Shown here: piece after piece, positions 25,669 through 34,179 of the stretch | How the letters are laid out: each line of letters starts with the position of its first letter | How positions within the stretch are numbered: position 1 is the stretch's first letter | Assembly: GCF_004134865.1 (NCBI RefSeq) | Contig: NZ_SDPO01000001.1 | Coordinates: 992,001-1,056,000 of the forward strand | Direction of reading: 5' to 3' | DNA: 64,000 nucleotides | From: Agromyces fucosus | GTDB lineage: Bacteria > Actinomycetota > Actinomycetes > Actinomycetales > Microbacteriaceae | The notes under the pieces: generated by a model | The model's database searches: none | What the model saw: only the letters and a program-made list of their open reading frames with translations | Told to the model about the DNA's origin: nothing | Translations under genes and position numbers: made by a program

Positions 25669-27708
25669 TCAGGCCCGGACGCGACGCCGGGCGCCGAATC
25701 CGAGTGCTGCGCTGCCGGCCAGCAGGAGCAGCGCGCCCGCGGGCAACATGGCGAGCGCGTCACTGCCCGACTCGGCGAGCGCGGTCGGCGAGCCGCCTGC
25801 CGGCGTGCTGCTCGGCGGGTTCTGCGGCGGTGCCGCGTTGCAGTTCGGCGTCGGCGGCGGGTAGACCGCGATCGCGTCGTTCGACGGGTTGATGCGGATC
25901 TCGACCACGGCCTCGCTGCGGAGGTCGTAGAACGGCGCACTCGGGTCGAGCACCCACGTGCCGTCCGCCTGCAGCGTCCACCCGGGCCAGTCGGTCGGGT
26001 TTCCCTCGGCGTCGACCTCGGCGCCGGGCCAGAGCTGCTGACCGGAGATCGTGTCACCGCTCATCCACCCTGACGGGTACGGGATCGCGTCGACCTGGGA
26101 GGCGCCGTCGGCCAGGAGGGCGGCGACGTCGTCAGCCGGGATCGACGGGTCACGACCGGCGAATGCCGCCGGGGTCCACCAGATCAGCGAGATCGGGTTG
26201 GCCGCGGTGTCCTCGATGCCGTACGGCGTGATCGCGTACATGAACCACGGGGTGTCGTTCACGCACTGCGCCATGCCATCCAGGCCGATCGACTTCACGG
26301 GGTGGTCGACCACGCACGAGCCGTTGCCGTCCCGCGCGACCTCTTCACCATCGACGTCGGGGCACTCGCCACCCGGGCCCGGTGCGACCACGTTGTGGAG
26401 CAGTTCGCCGACGACGTCCTCACCGACCTGCACCGTGTACCAGGTCTGGGCGGACTCGCCCGGTTCGAGCGAGGGCACCGTCCAGGTCAGCTGATTCCCG
26501 TCCTGGACGAGGCCGGGGCCGAGCTCGAGAAGGGTGGCGTTGTCGAGCACGTCGGTGATGTCGTCGAACGCCTGCGCGTCGTCGACCGTCGCCTCCGAGG
26601 TGTTCTCCGCGTCGAGGTAGTACGTGATCATGTCGCCGGCCTCGACGGTCTCGCCGTCAGCCGGGTCGGAGCTCTTCATGAGCTCCCATCCTGGAACGGG
26701 CGGCGGCGGGCAGGGTACGACCGTGACGTTCTTGACGAGGTCCTTCGTCACGTCGTCGCCGACGCGATGCAAGGTCACGGTGAAGCTGCCTGGCACCAAG
26801 GAGAACGGGAACTCCATCTCCATGCTGGACACGGTGAAGTCCTTGAACGCGACCTCGTCATGGGTCTCGGTGTCCACCACGGTGAGGGTGTATTCGAAGC
26901 CCACGAGCAGCTTCGCGAGCGTGACCAGGACGAGCGGCGGCGTGCCGCCGGGCTCCGTGCAGATCGCTGCGAAGACCTCGATCGACGGCGGGGCCGGGTT
27001 GCAGTCCGCCTCGGTGATCTCGGTCTTCGTGGTGTTCAGACCCGGGAAGAACTGCTCGACGTGCTCCGCGTCGAAGTACCAGAACGCCGGGATGATATCG
27101 GCGAAGTCGTGGTGCACCGAGTGCGCCTTCTTGTCGTCCGTCGTGTCATCACCGTCGATGATCGACCGGACGCTCGGCGAGATGAACACGAACGGGTTCG
27201 ACTCGCTGCGCGTCGAGTGACAGATGTCGACGTGATCCTTCCACTCGGGGATCGTCACCGGAGGACCGCCCTCGCCGGCCGCCATGACGCGGGCCTGAGC
27301 CGGCGCCTCGACCGGAACCTCGACCACGGTCTCGCTCGATGCCTCCGGCACGGCCGCACTCTCGGGCACGGGGGGTTCGGCTGCCGGCTCGGGTTCGGGC
27401 TCGGCGGCAGGCTCCGGCGCGGGCTCCGCCACGGGTTCGGGTTCGGCGACGGGAACCTCGACCGGCTCGGCCACAGGGGCCGGCTCGGCTTCGGGGGCGG
27501 ATGCCTCGGCGACGACCGCATCCGCGGGTGGGACCGCGTCGTCGGCCACTGCCATCGAGGGAACGCCGAGCAGCACCAGTCCGCCGATGACGATCGACGA
27601 GAGAATGAGCCGCGCACCCCCGGACCATCCTGGCGGCGGCTCGGTGGCACGCATCGATCGACGGGTGGCGCGAGAATCCTCGCGCGCGCGGGCTCGTGTC
27701 GGGTACAT
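25669..27708 (-). CDS. Small anchored surface protein (protein D), 679 aa
   Basis: Function unknown; first gene of the adhesin block in transcription order. Signal peptide about 1-55, a striking Ala/Pro/Glu/Val linker (56-140), then a Cys/His-containing domain (about 160-237) with CHSTRSESNPFVF and HHDFADIIPAF. From memory this resembles a CHATG...NPY...DIIPPF region seen in other actinobacterial surface proteins. A beta region (240-340) and a DUF11-like domain (340-465) follow. The Cys/Trp module is at about 472-625 (QCVNDTPWF, WPGW, INPS, AVYP). Unlike its three neighbours it has no DUF11-like domain after this module. It ends in LAESG, a membrane helix and ARRRVRA. GGAG precedes the ATG by 6 nt. 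Confidence 0.9.
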   Translation of the reverse strand: MYPTRARAREDSRATRRSMRATEPPPGWSGGARLILSSIVIGGLVLLGVPSMAVADDAVPPADAVVAEASAPEAEPAPVAEPVEVPVAEPEPVAEPAPEPAAEPEPEPAAEPPVPESAAVPEASSETVVEVPVEAPAQARVMAAGEGGPPVTIPEWKDHVDICHSTRSESNPFVFISPSVRSIIDGDDTTDDKKAHSVHHDFADIIPAFWYFDAEHVEQFFPGLNTTKTEITEADCNPAPPSIEVFAAICTEPGGTPPLVLVTLAKLLVGFEYTLTVVDTETHDEVAFKDFTVSSMEMEFPFSLVPGSFTVTLHRVGDDVTKDLVKNVTVVPCPPPPVPGWELMKSSDPADGETVEAGDMITYYLDAENTSEATVDDAQAFDDITDVLDNATLLELGPGLVQDGNQLTWTVPSLEPGESAQTWYTVQVGEDVVGELLHNVVAPGPGGECPDVDGEEVARDGNGSCVVDHPVKSIGLDGMAQCVNDTPWFMYAITPYGIEDTAANPISLIWWTPAAFAGRDPSIPADDVAALLADGASQVDAIPYPSGWMSGDTISGQQLWPGAEVDAEGNPTDWPGWTLQADGTWVLDPSAPFYDLRSEAVVEIRINPSNDAIAVYPPPTPNCNAAPPQNPPSSTPAGGSPTALAESGSDALAMLPAGALLLLAGSAALGFGARRRVRA

Positions 27709-27750
27709 GGCGGACTCCAGACTTCACTGATGAAGCGCTGTCTCGGGTAT

Positions 27751-27829
27751 GGGTCAGCGGCTCCAGTTTCCGCGCACCACCCCATCAATTCAAGGATTCC
27801 TCAGAAATGTCCCCCGAACGCGGGGAACG
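27751..27829 (-). promoter_or_regulatory. Conserved upstream element of protein D (copy 3)
   Basis: In gene direction: GTTCCCCGCGTTCGGGGGAC, then ATTTCTGAGGAATCCTTGA, GCGGAAAC and ACTGGAGCCGCTGACCC (27751-27767). Matches copies 1 and 2. It lies 43-121 bp before the start codon. Whether it is an operator, a promoter or part of an RNA leader cannot be told from sequence. Confidence 0.6.
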
Positions 27830-27892
27830 GGCGAACCCGCGCTCCGACGGCGATCGCAGGCGGAAGCGACGTCCAGGATCGCCCGCCGTCGC

Positions 27893-27898
27893 TAGGGT
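27893..27898 (+). promoter_or_regulatory. -10 box (TAGGGT) of yihY, probably leaderless
   Basis: TAGGGT ends 6 nt before the GTG start at 27905, the spacing expected when transcription begins at the start codon. Leaderless mRNAs are common in actinobacteria; here it is inferred from spacing only. Confidence 0.45.
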
Positions 27899-27904
27899 TG
27901 GAGC

Positions 27905-29146
27905 GTGAGCGAGCGCGGGTCGGGAGCCCCACAACATGGGGAGACGTTCGACGAACGCGCCGGCCGCGATCCACTGGGGCTCGACGAGCACTCCCCCACT
28001 GCGAGGGAGCGCTTCGACGCGGTGAGCCAGCCCATCCGCGATCGGTTCGAGCAGCCGATCAGCACCGTCAGCACGCTCACCCAGAAGACCCTCGCCCTCT
28101 TCCCGGTGCGCGTCTGGCGGCACTTCCTCGACCGCAACGGTTTCATCCTCTCGTCGGGCATGAGCTACCAGGCGCTCTTCGCGATCTTCGCGGCGGTCTA
28201 CGTCGCCTTCGCCGTCTTCGGCATCTGGCTCACGAGCAACGACCAGACCCTGAACGCCTTCGTCGCCCTGCTCAACACCTACGCCCCCGGCCTGATCGGC
28301 GACGAGGGCGTCATCCCCACCGACGAGCTCGAGCAGATCGCCGCCTCCAGCACGAGCCTCTTCGGCTGGACCGGCGCCGTGGCCCTCGCGGGCTTCATCT
28401 GGACGGCGATCGGGTGGATCACGTACTCCCGCATGGCGGTGCGCAGCATCTTCGGCCTCCCCAAGGACCGTCGCGCCTACGTCATCCTCAAAGCGCGCGA
28501 CTTCCTCGCCGGGTTCGGCTTCGGTGCGATCCTGCTCCTCGCCACCGTGCTCTCGGTCGCGACGACCTCCTTCCTCGGCTGGCTGGTGCAGCTGCTCGGA
28601 CTCTCGAACGAATCCGGCTGGTACGGCTTCCTCGTGCAGGGCGGCTCGCTCCTCGTCGTCTTCGTGATCGACACCCTCGCCCTCGCCGTGATGTTCCGAT
28701 TCCTGTCGGGGGCCGCGATGCCCTGGCACCGCATGTGGGTCGGCTCCCTGCTCGGATCCGCCGCGATCTCGGTGCTGCAGGTGATCGGCGGCGCCCTGCT
28801 CTCGCGATCGAGCACGAACCCGCTCCTCGCGACCTTCACGGTGTTCATCGGCCTGTTGCTGTGGTTCCGGCTCACGAGCATCGTGATCCTCGTCGCGGCG
28901 AGCTGGATCGCCGTCGAGGCATCCGACGCCCATGAATCGCTGCGCATGGTGACGCCCGAGCAGCTCGCAGCCGAAGAGCGCGACCGGGAGCGGCGGGCGC
29001 TCGTGACGGCGGCGCAGGTGCGGGTGCGCGAGGCGCGCAAGGAGCTCGAGGCGGCCAACTGGTTCGAGCGGATCCCCGCCCGGCGCCGACTCGCGAAGGC
29101 GGAGCTGCAGCTCGCCGATCTCGAGGCGACCACGGGCTCCGACTGA
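27905..29146 (+). CDS. YihY/virulence factor BrkB family membrane protein
   Basis: 413 residues. The N-terminal 75 residues are soluble, followed by the YihY/BrkB core with RNGFILSSGMSYQALFAIFAAVY (about 78-100) and several hydrophobic helices to about residue 340. The C-terminal tail is charged and Arg/Glu-rich with coiled-coil character (about 345-413). Despite old names (RNase BN, serum resistance protein), the molecular role of the family is not settled; it is an integral membrane protein. GTG 27905 is chosen for the -10 spacing and the AGGG seven nt upstream. It is followed after 83 nt by xthA on the same strand. Confidence 0.88.
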   Translation: MSERGSGAPQHGETFDERAGRDPLGLDEHSPTARERFDAVSQPIRDRFEQPISTVSTLTQKTLALFPVRVWRHFLDRNGFILSSGMSYQALFAIFAAVYVAFAVFGIWLTSNDQTLNAFVALLNTYAPGLIGDEGVIPTDELEQIAASSTSLFGWTGAVALAGFIWTAIGWITYSRMAVRSIFGLPKDRRAYVILKARDFLAGFGFGAILLLATVLSVATTSFLGWLVQLLGLSNESGWYGFLVQGGSLLVVFVIDTLALAVMFRFLSGAAMPWHRMWVGSLLGSAAISVLQVIGGALLSRSSTNPLLATFTVFIGLLLWFRLTSIVILVAASWIAVEASDAHESLRMVTPEQLAAEERDRERRALVTAAQVRVREARKELEAANWFERIPARRRLAKAELQLADLEATTGSD

Positions 29147-29205
29147 CGGCCAAGCGACGTCGGGGGCTCGATGTCACCGATCGATCCCGACGGCCAAGCG
29201 ACGTC
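29145..29205 (+). repeat. 17-bp direct repeat upstream of xthA
   Basis: GACGGCCAAGCGACGTC occurs at 29145-29161 (overlapping the yihY stop) and again at 29189-29205, period 44 bp. The second copy ends 12 nt before the xthA -10 box, so it could bind a regulator. Confidence 0.6.
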
Positions 29206-29217
29206 TGAGGCCTCCCG

Positions 29218-29223
29218 TAGGAT
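29218..29223 (+). promoter_or_regulatory. -10 box (TAGGAT) of xthA, probably leaderless
   Basis: TAGGAT with exactly 6 nt to the ATG at 29230, the same geometry as yihY. No Shine-Dalgarno sequence is present, which fits a leaderless message. Confidence 0.45.
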
Positions 29224-29229
29224 CGATCC

Positions 29230-30069
29230 ATGCCCTCAGCGAAGCCCCTCCGTCTGGCCAGCGTCAACGTCAACGGAGTGCGTGCCGCATTCCGCAAGGG
29301 CATGGGCGAGTGGCTCGCGGCGCGTGACGTCGACATCCTCGCCATGCAGGAGGTTCGCGCCTCCACCGAAGACCTGCAGGGCCTCCTCGGCGACGAATGG
29401 GACATCCTGCACGACCCCGCCACGGCCAAGGGTCGCGCGGGCGTCGCGATCGCGAGCCGCAATCGTGCGAGCATCCACCGCGTCGAACTCGGCGCCGCCG
29501 ACTTCGACAGCGCGGGCCGCTGGCTCGAGGCCGACTACGAGGTCGGCGATCGCATCGTCACGGTCGTCTCGGCGTACGTGCACTCCGGCGTGGTCGACAC
29601 TCCGAAGCAGGTCGAGAAGTACAAGTTCCTCGACGCGATGGTCGAGCGGATGCCGCGGCTCGCGGAGCACTCCGAGCTCGCCGTGATCGTGGGCGACCTG
29701 AACGTCGGCCACCGCACCCTCGACATCAAGAACTGGAAGGGCAACGTGAAGCGCGCCGGCTTCCTGCCCGAGGAGCGCGCGTACTTCGATCGCTTCGTCG
29801 GCGCGGAGGGCGACGACGACTACAACGCTGGCGGCGGGCTCGGCTGGATCGACGTCGGCCGCCGCTTCTCCGGCGAGGTCGAGGGCCCCTACACGTGGTG
29901 GTCGCAGCGCGGCAAGGCGTTCGACACCGACACGGGCTGGCGCATCGACTACCAGCTCGCGACGGCCTCCCTGGCCGACGCCGCAGTCGCCTACGTGATC
30001 GATCGCGCCGACTCGTGGGACACGCGATGGTCCGACCACGCTCCCGTGGTCGTCGACTACGCCATCTGA
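29230..30069 (+). CDS. xthA: Exodeoxyribonuclease III
   Basis: 279 residues of the exonuclease/endonuclease/phosphatase fold; cleaves DNA at AP sites and removes 3' blocks in base excision repair. Visible motifs: VNVNGVRAA near residue 13, metal ligand Glu in MQEVRAS (about 39-45), DLNVGHRTLDIKN (catalytic Asp and Asn), and the C-terminal WSDHAPVVVDY holding the catalytic Asp-His. Length is normal. It is followed by trpS after a 39-nt gap. Confidence 0.95.
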   Translation: MPSAKPLRLASVNVNGVRAAFRKGMGEWLAARDVDILAMQEVRASTEDLQGLLGDEWDILHDPATAKGRAGVAIASRNRASIHRVELGAADFDSAGRWLEADYEVGDRIVTVVSAYVHSGVVDTPKQVEKYKFLDAMVERMPRLAEHSELAVIVGDLNVGHRTLDIKNWKGNVKRAGFLPEERAYFDRFVGAEGDDDYNAGGGLGWIDVGRRFSGEVEGPYTWWSQRGKAFDTDTGWRIDYQLATASLADAAVAYVIDRADSWDTRWSDHAPVVVDYAI

Positions 30070-30108
30070 CCTGCGGGCAACGCGGCCGCACCCACCGAAG
30101 GAACTCCC

Positions 30109-31122
30109 ATGACGCAGAAGCCCCGCCTCTATTCGGGCATGCAGCCCTCCGCCGATTCGCTCCACGCCGGCAACTACATCGGCGCCCTCCTGCAGTGGAA
30201 GGAGCTGCAGTCGACGCACGACGCCTTCTTCTCAGTCGTCGACATGCACGCCATCACCGTGGCGCAGGACCCAGCCGAGCTCCGCGAGAAGACCCGCCGC
30301 ACGGCTGCGCAGTACATCGCCGCCGGCATCGACCCTTCGAGTTCGACGCTCTACGTGCAGTCGCACGTGCCCGCCCACGCCGAGCTCGCGTGGGTGCTCA
30401 ACACCATCACCGGCTTCGGCGAGGCCGGCCGCATGACGCAGTTCAAGGACAAGTCGCAGAAGCAGGGCGCCGATGCCACGAGCGTCGGCCTCTTCGCGTA
30501 TCCCGTGCTGATGGCCGCCGACATCCTGCTCTACCAGACCGAGATCGTGCCCGTCGGCGACGACCAGAAGCAGCACGTCGAGCTCACGCGCGACCTCGCG
30601 ACCCGGTTCAACGCACGGTTCGGCGCCGACACCTTCGTGCTGCCCGAACCCGCCATCCAGCGCGAGACCGCCCGCATCTACGACCTCCAGAACCCCACGT
30701 CGAAGATGTCGAAGTCGGGCGAGACTCCCGCCGGCATCCTGTGGCTGCTCGACGAGCCCTCGGTCACCGCGAAGAAGATCATGCGCGCCGTGACCGACAC
30801 CGACGGCGAGGTGCGCTTCGACCGCGAGCACAAGCCCGGGGTGTCGAACCTGCTGACGATCTTCTCCGTGCTCTCGGGCCGCACCATCACCGACATCGAG
30901 CAGGAGTTCGCCGGGCGCGGGTACGGCGACTTCAAGAAGGCGCTCGCCGAGGTCGTCGTGAGCGAGTTCGAGCCGATCCGCGCGCGGGTGCTGGAGCTGC
31001 TCGACGACACGGCCGAACTCGACCGCCTGCTGGCCGTCAATGCCGATCGGGCGAGCGAGGTCGCCGAGGCCACCCTCGCCACGGTCTACGACCGCATCGG
31101 CTTCCTCCGGCGCGCGCGCTGA
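30109..31122 (+). CDS. trpS: Tryptophan--tRNA ligase
   Basis: 337 residues, class I aminoacyl-tRNA synthetase charging tRNA-Trp. The HIGH-type motif is HAGNYIGAL (about 21-29), the KMSKS loop is intact at about 200, and the AIDP-like region reads [11 protein letters not shown]. An ATG with AAGGA seven nt upstream sets the start. A GNAT gene starts 2 nt after the stop, implying co-transcription with the next two genes. Confidence 0.96.
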   Translation: MTQKPRLYSGMQPSADSLHAGNYIGALLQWKELQSTHDAFFSVVDMHAITVAQDPAELREKTRRTAAQYIAAGIDPSSSTLYVQSHVPAHAELAWVLNTITGFGEAGRMTQFKDKSQKQGADATSVGLFAYPVLMAADILLYQTEIVPVGDDQKQHVELTRDLATRFNARFGADTFVLPEPAIQRETARIYDLQNPTSKMSKSGETPAGILWLLDEPSVTAKKIMRAVTDTDGEVRFDREHKPGVSNLLTIFSVLSGRTITDIEQEFAGRGYGDFKKALAEVVVSEFEPIRARVLELLDDTAELDRLLAVNADRASEVAEATLATVYDRIGFLRRAR

Positions 31123-31124
31123 CC

Positions 31125-31700
31125 ATGCTGCCCGTCGTGCTCCGCACCGAACGGCTCGTGCTCGACCTTCCCGTCGAGACCGACACCGAGCTCGTGGCGC
31201 ACTATTGCGCCGACCCGCTCTTCCTCAAGTACCTCACGACCCCGTGGCCGTACACCACCGAGCATGCGCGAGCATTCCTCACGGAGTATATTCCCGTTGC
31301 GTGGGACTCCGGCGACGAGCTGACGTGGGCGATCCGCCGTGCCGACGGCGCTCCGCTGCTCGGCGTCATCGGCCTCCGTCGCGACCACGAGATCGGGTTC
31401 TGGCTCGGCGCCGAGCACCGCGGCGAGGCGCTGATGGCCGAGGCGGCGACGGCGGTGAGCGAATGGGCGCTCGGCGGTGCCGTCGCCGGTGCCGAGACGC
31501 TGCTCTGGCGTGCGAACGAGGGCAACCTCGCGTCGGCGCATGTCGCCCGCGCCGCGGGATTCCGGCGCATCACGCCGCGGATCGCCACGGTGCCCGGTCG
31601 CGACGGGCGCACCCTGGCGGCGTGGCACGCCGAGCGCCGAGCCGAGGTCGAACCCGACGCGTACGCGAGCTGGGAGCCGATCCTCGGGATCGTGGCATGA
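31125..31700 (+). CDS. GNAT family N-acetyltransferase
   Basis: 191 residues resembling RimJ/RimL-type GNAT enzymes: an N-terminal LRTERLVLDLP strand, IGLRRDHEIGFWLGAEHRGEALMAEA (the acetyl-CoA pyrophosphate loop region, here GEALM) and NLASAHVARAAGF for the substrate side. Acceptor unknown (protein N-terminus, amine or antibiotic). It starts 2 nt after trpS and its stop overlaps the next ATG (ATGA), so it lies in a trpS-GNAT-HAD unit. Confidence 0.85.
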   Translation: MLPVVLRTERLVLDLPVETDTELVAHYCADPLFLKYLTTPWPYTTEHARAFLTEYIPVAWDSGDELTWAIRRADGAPLLGVIGLRRDHEIGFWLGAEHRGEALMAEAATAVSEWALGGAVAGAETLLWRANEGNLASAHVARAAGFRRITPRIATVPGRDGRTLAAWHAERRAEVEPDAYASWEPILGIVA

Positions 31701-32449
31701 CCGCGACCGCTCCCCCGGGCCCGGCCGCTCCCGTCATCCTGTTCGACCTCGACGACACCCTCATGGCGCATCGCGCGGCGGTGACCGCCGGCCTCGCCCT
31801 GCACATGCGAGATCTGGCATACGGGGGCGACTCGGCGGCGGCATCCGATCACTGGCACGATCTCGAAGGGGAGCACTACCACTCCTACCTCGCGGGTCGG
31901 CTGACCTTCGAGGGCCAACGCAGGGCTCGCGCGCGCGACTTCGCCATCGCGCATGGCGAAGAGCTCGACGACCTCGCGGCCGGCGCCTGGTTCGACCGGT
32001 ATTTCGAGCGGTACCGCGCATCGTGGTCGCTGCATGACGATGCAGTGCCCGCGCTCGACGCACTCGTCCGGTCGCTGCCCGATGCGCGCTTCGGCATCAT
32101 CACGAACGGCGAGCTCGACTTCCAGCTCGCCAAGCTCGAGCGGCTCGGCATCCGCGATCGCTTCGAGCACGTCATCGCCTCGGGCGACGTCGGGGTGACG
32201 AAGCCCGATCCCGAGATCTTCCGCATCGCGCTCGAGCGCTTCGGCCTCGGCACAGCGATCGGGCGAGCGGCGTACATCGGCGACCGATTCGCGACCGACG
32301 CGGTCGGCGCTGCGGAGGCCGGCCTCATCGGCGTGTGGCTGAATCGCACCGGCGATGACTCGGCCCCCGATCCGAAGACGAGCGCGGTGCTCGAGATCAG
32401 CTCGCTGGCCGAACTGCCGGGCCTGCTGGCACCGCTCCTCGCCGGCTGA
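31697..32449 (+). CDS. HAD family hydrolase
   Basis: 250 residues of the haloacid dehalogenase superfamily. Motif I DLDDTL (about 16-21) has both Asp residues, motif II is the Thr in IITNGE, motif III the Lys in TKPDPEIF, and motif IV GDRFATDAVGA. Helical cap between about 30 and 110, similar to YjjG/pyrimidine nucleotidase-type members. Substrate probably a small phosphate ester; not determinable here. ATGA overlap with the GNAT gene. Confidence 0.88.
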   Translation: MTATAPPGPAAPVILFDLDDTLMAHRAAVTAGLALHMRDLAYGGDSAAASDHWHDLEGEHYHSYLAGRLTFEGQRRARARDFAIAHGEELDDLAAGAWFDRYFERYRASWSLHDDAVPALDALVRSLPDARFGIITNGELDFQLAKLERLGIRDRFEHVIASGDVGVTKPDPEIFRIALERFGLGTAIGRAAYIGDRFATDAVGAAEAGLIGVWLNRTGDDSAPDPKTSAVLEISSLAELPGLLAPLLAG

Positions 32450-32487
32450 CCGATTCACGGGCTGCGCGCGGCCTCCGAGACGTGAAA

Positions 32488-32517
32488 GGGCCGGGCGCAC
32501 CCCCATGCGCCCGGCCC
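32488..32517. terminator. Bidirectional terminator between HAD gene and glpK
   Basis: Perfect 12-bp stem (GGGCCGGGCGCA at 32488-32499 with 32506-32517) and a 6-nt loop, placed between two convergent genes, so it can serve both. Confidence 0.8.
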
Positions 32518-32611
32518 CGCTCTTCAACCGTACTTCGGCACGGTCGATCGAGCCGTCATCAGGTCGCCGTGTGTCTGCGCGCTCCCCAGCTCGCAGCCGA
32601 CCGGCCGACCG

Positions 32612-34126
32612 TCAGACGACGTCGTCGTCGACCCAATCGAGGGTCTTCGAGACCGCCTTCTTCCAGTTGCGGTCGAGGCGCGCACGCTCGGCGTCGTCCA
32701 TCGACGGGGTCCAGCGCTTGTCCTCCTGCCAGTTGGCCCGCAGTTCGTCGAGGCTCGACCAGAAGCCGACCGCGAGCCCCGCCGCATACGCGGCACCGAG
32801 TGCCGTGGTCTCTGCGACGACCGGTCGCACGACCGGCACGCCGAGGATGTCGGCCTGGAACTGCAGCAGCGTGTCGTTCGCGGTGGCTCCACCGTCGACG
32901 CGGAGCTCCGTCAGGTCCACTCCGGCGTCGGCGTTCACGGCCTCGATGACATCGCGAGTCTGGAACGCGATGGCTTCGAGGGCTGCGCGGGCGATGTGGC
33001 CCTTGTTCACGTACCGGGTGAGGCCGACGAGCGCGCCGCGGGCGTCAGGGCGCCAATACGGCGCGAACAGGCCAGAGAACGCGGGCACGAAGTAGGCACC
33101 GCCGTTGTCCTCCACCGACTTCGCGAGCTCTTCGACCTCGGCGGCCGAGGAGATGAGGCCGAGGTTGTCGCGGAGCCACTGGATGAGCGACCCGGTGACG
33201 GCGATCGAGCCCTCGAGCGCGTAGTGCACCGGCTGGTCGCCGAGCTTGAAGCCGACGGTCGTGAGCAGGCCGTTCTTCGAGTGGACGATCTCCTCGCCCG
33301 TGTTGAAGATCAGGAAGTTGCCCGTGCCGTAGGTGTTCTTCGCCTCGCCGGTCTCGAACGCTGCCTGGCCGAACGTCGCGGCCTGCTGGTCGCCGAGGAT
33401 GCCCGAGATGGGCGTCTCGCGGAGCAGCGAGTGCTCGTTCGCCATGCCGTAGACCTCTGAGGACGACTTGATCTCGGGGAGCATCGACTTGGGCACGCCG
33501 AACGCGGCGAGGATGTCGTCGTCCCACGCGAGCGTCTCGAGGTCCATGAACATCGTGCGGCTCGCGTTCGTGACATCCGTCGCGTGCACGCCGCCGTCGA
33601 CGCCGCCGGTAAGGTTCCACAGCACCCAGGTGTCGGTCGTGCCGAAGAGCAGGTCGCCGGCCTCGGCCTTCTCACGCGCACCCTCGACGTTCTCGAGGAT
33701 CCACACGATCTTCGTGCCCGAGAAGTAGGTCGCGAGCGGCAGCCCCACCTGCTGCTTGAACCGCTCGACGCCGCCGTCCGCCGCGAGCCGGTCGACGATC
33801 GACTGCGTGCGGGTGTCCTGCCACACGATCGCGTTGTACACCGGCTCGCCGGTGTTCTTGTCCCAGACGACGGCGGTCTCGCGCTGGTTCGTGATGCCCA
33901 CCGCGGCGATGTCGTGCCGGGTCAGGTTGACCTTGCCGAGGGCCTGGCCGATCACCTCGCCCGTGTTGCGCCAGATCTCGGCCGGGTCGTGCTCGACCCA
34001 GCCCGCCTTGGGGAAGATCTGCTCGTGTTCGAGTTGTCCGGTCGAGACGATCGATCCGGCCTTGTCGAAGATGATCGCGCGCGACGAGGTCGTGCCCTGG
34101 TCGATCGCGAGGATGTAGTCGGCCAT
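32612..34126 (-). CDS. glpK: Glycerol kinase
   Basis: 504 residues, FGGY carbohydrate kinase making glycerol-3-phosphate from glycerol and ATP. N-terminus [18 protein letters not shown] is the first ATP phosphate-binding motif. [17 protein letters not shown], and [16 protein letters not shown] with the later [11 protein letters not shown] complete the family pattern. It lies downstream of glpF (53-nt gap) on the same strand, and its product feeds GlpD. Length is normal. Confidence 0.97.
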   Translation of the reverse strand: MADYILAIDQGTTSSRAIIFDKAGSIVSTGQLEHEQIFPKAGWVEHDPAEIWRNTGEVIGQALGKVNLTRHDIAAVGITNQRETAVVWDKNTGEPVYNAIVWQDTRTQSIVDRLAADGGVERFKQQVGLPLATYFSGTKIVWILENVEGAREKAEAGDLLFGTTDTWVLWNLTGGVDGGVHATDVTNASRTMFMDLETLAWDDDILAAFGVPKSMLPEIKSSSEVYGMANEHSLLRETPISGILGDQQAATFGQAAFETGEAKNTYGTGNFLIFNTGEEIVHSKNGLLTTVGFKLGDQPVHYALEGSIAVTGSLIQWLRDNLGLISSAAEVEELAKSVEDNGGAYFVPAFSGLFAPYWRPDARGALVGLTRYVNKGHIARAALEAIAFQTRDVIEAVNADAGVDLTELRVDGGATANDTLLQFQADILGVPVVRPVVAETTALGAAYAAGLAVGFWSSLDELRANWQEDKRWTPSMDDAERARLDRNWKKAVSKTLDWVDDDVV

Positions 34127-34179
34127 CTGAGAACTCCGTTGCTGTCAGTGAAACGAATGGATGAATCGGAAGGGGAAGA

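Noticed and set aside
3894-27708. CRISPR array or phage island in the repeat-rich block
   Set aside because: Repeats are protein-level and degenerate; no short identical spaced repeats, integrase or phage structural genes.
3894-27708. Classical LPXTG anchor
   Set aside because: No LPXTG before the C-terminal helices; the motifs are xAx[TS]G.
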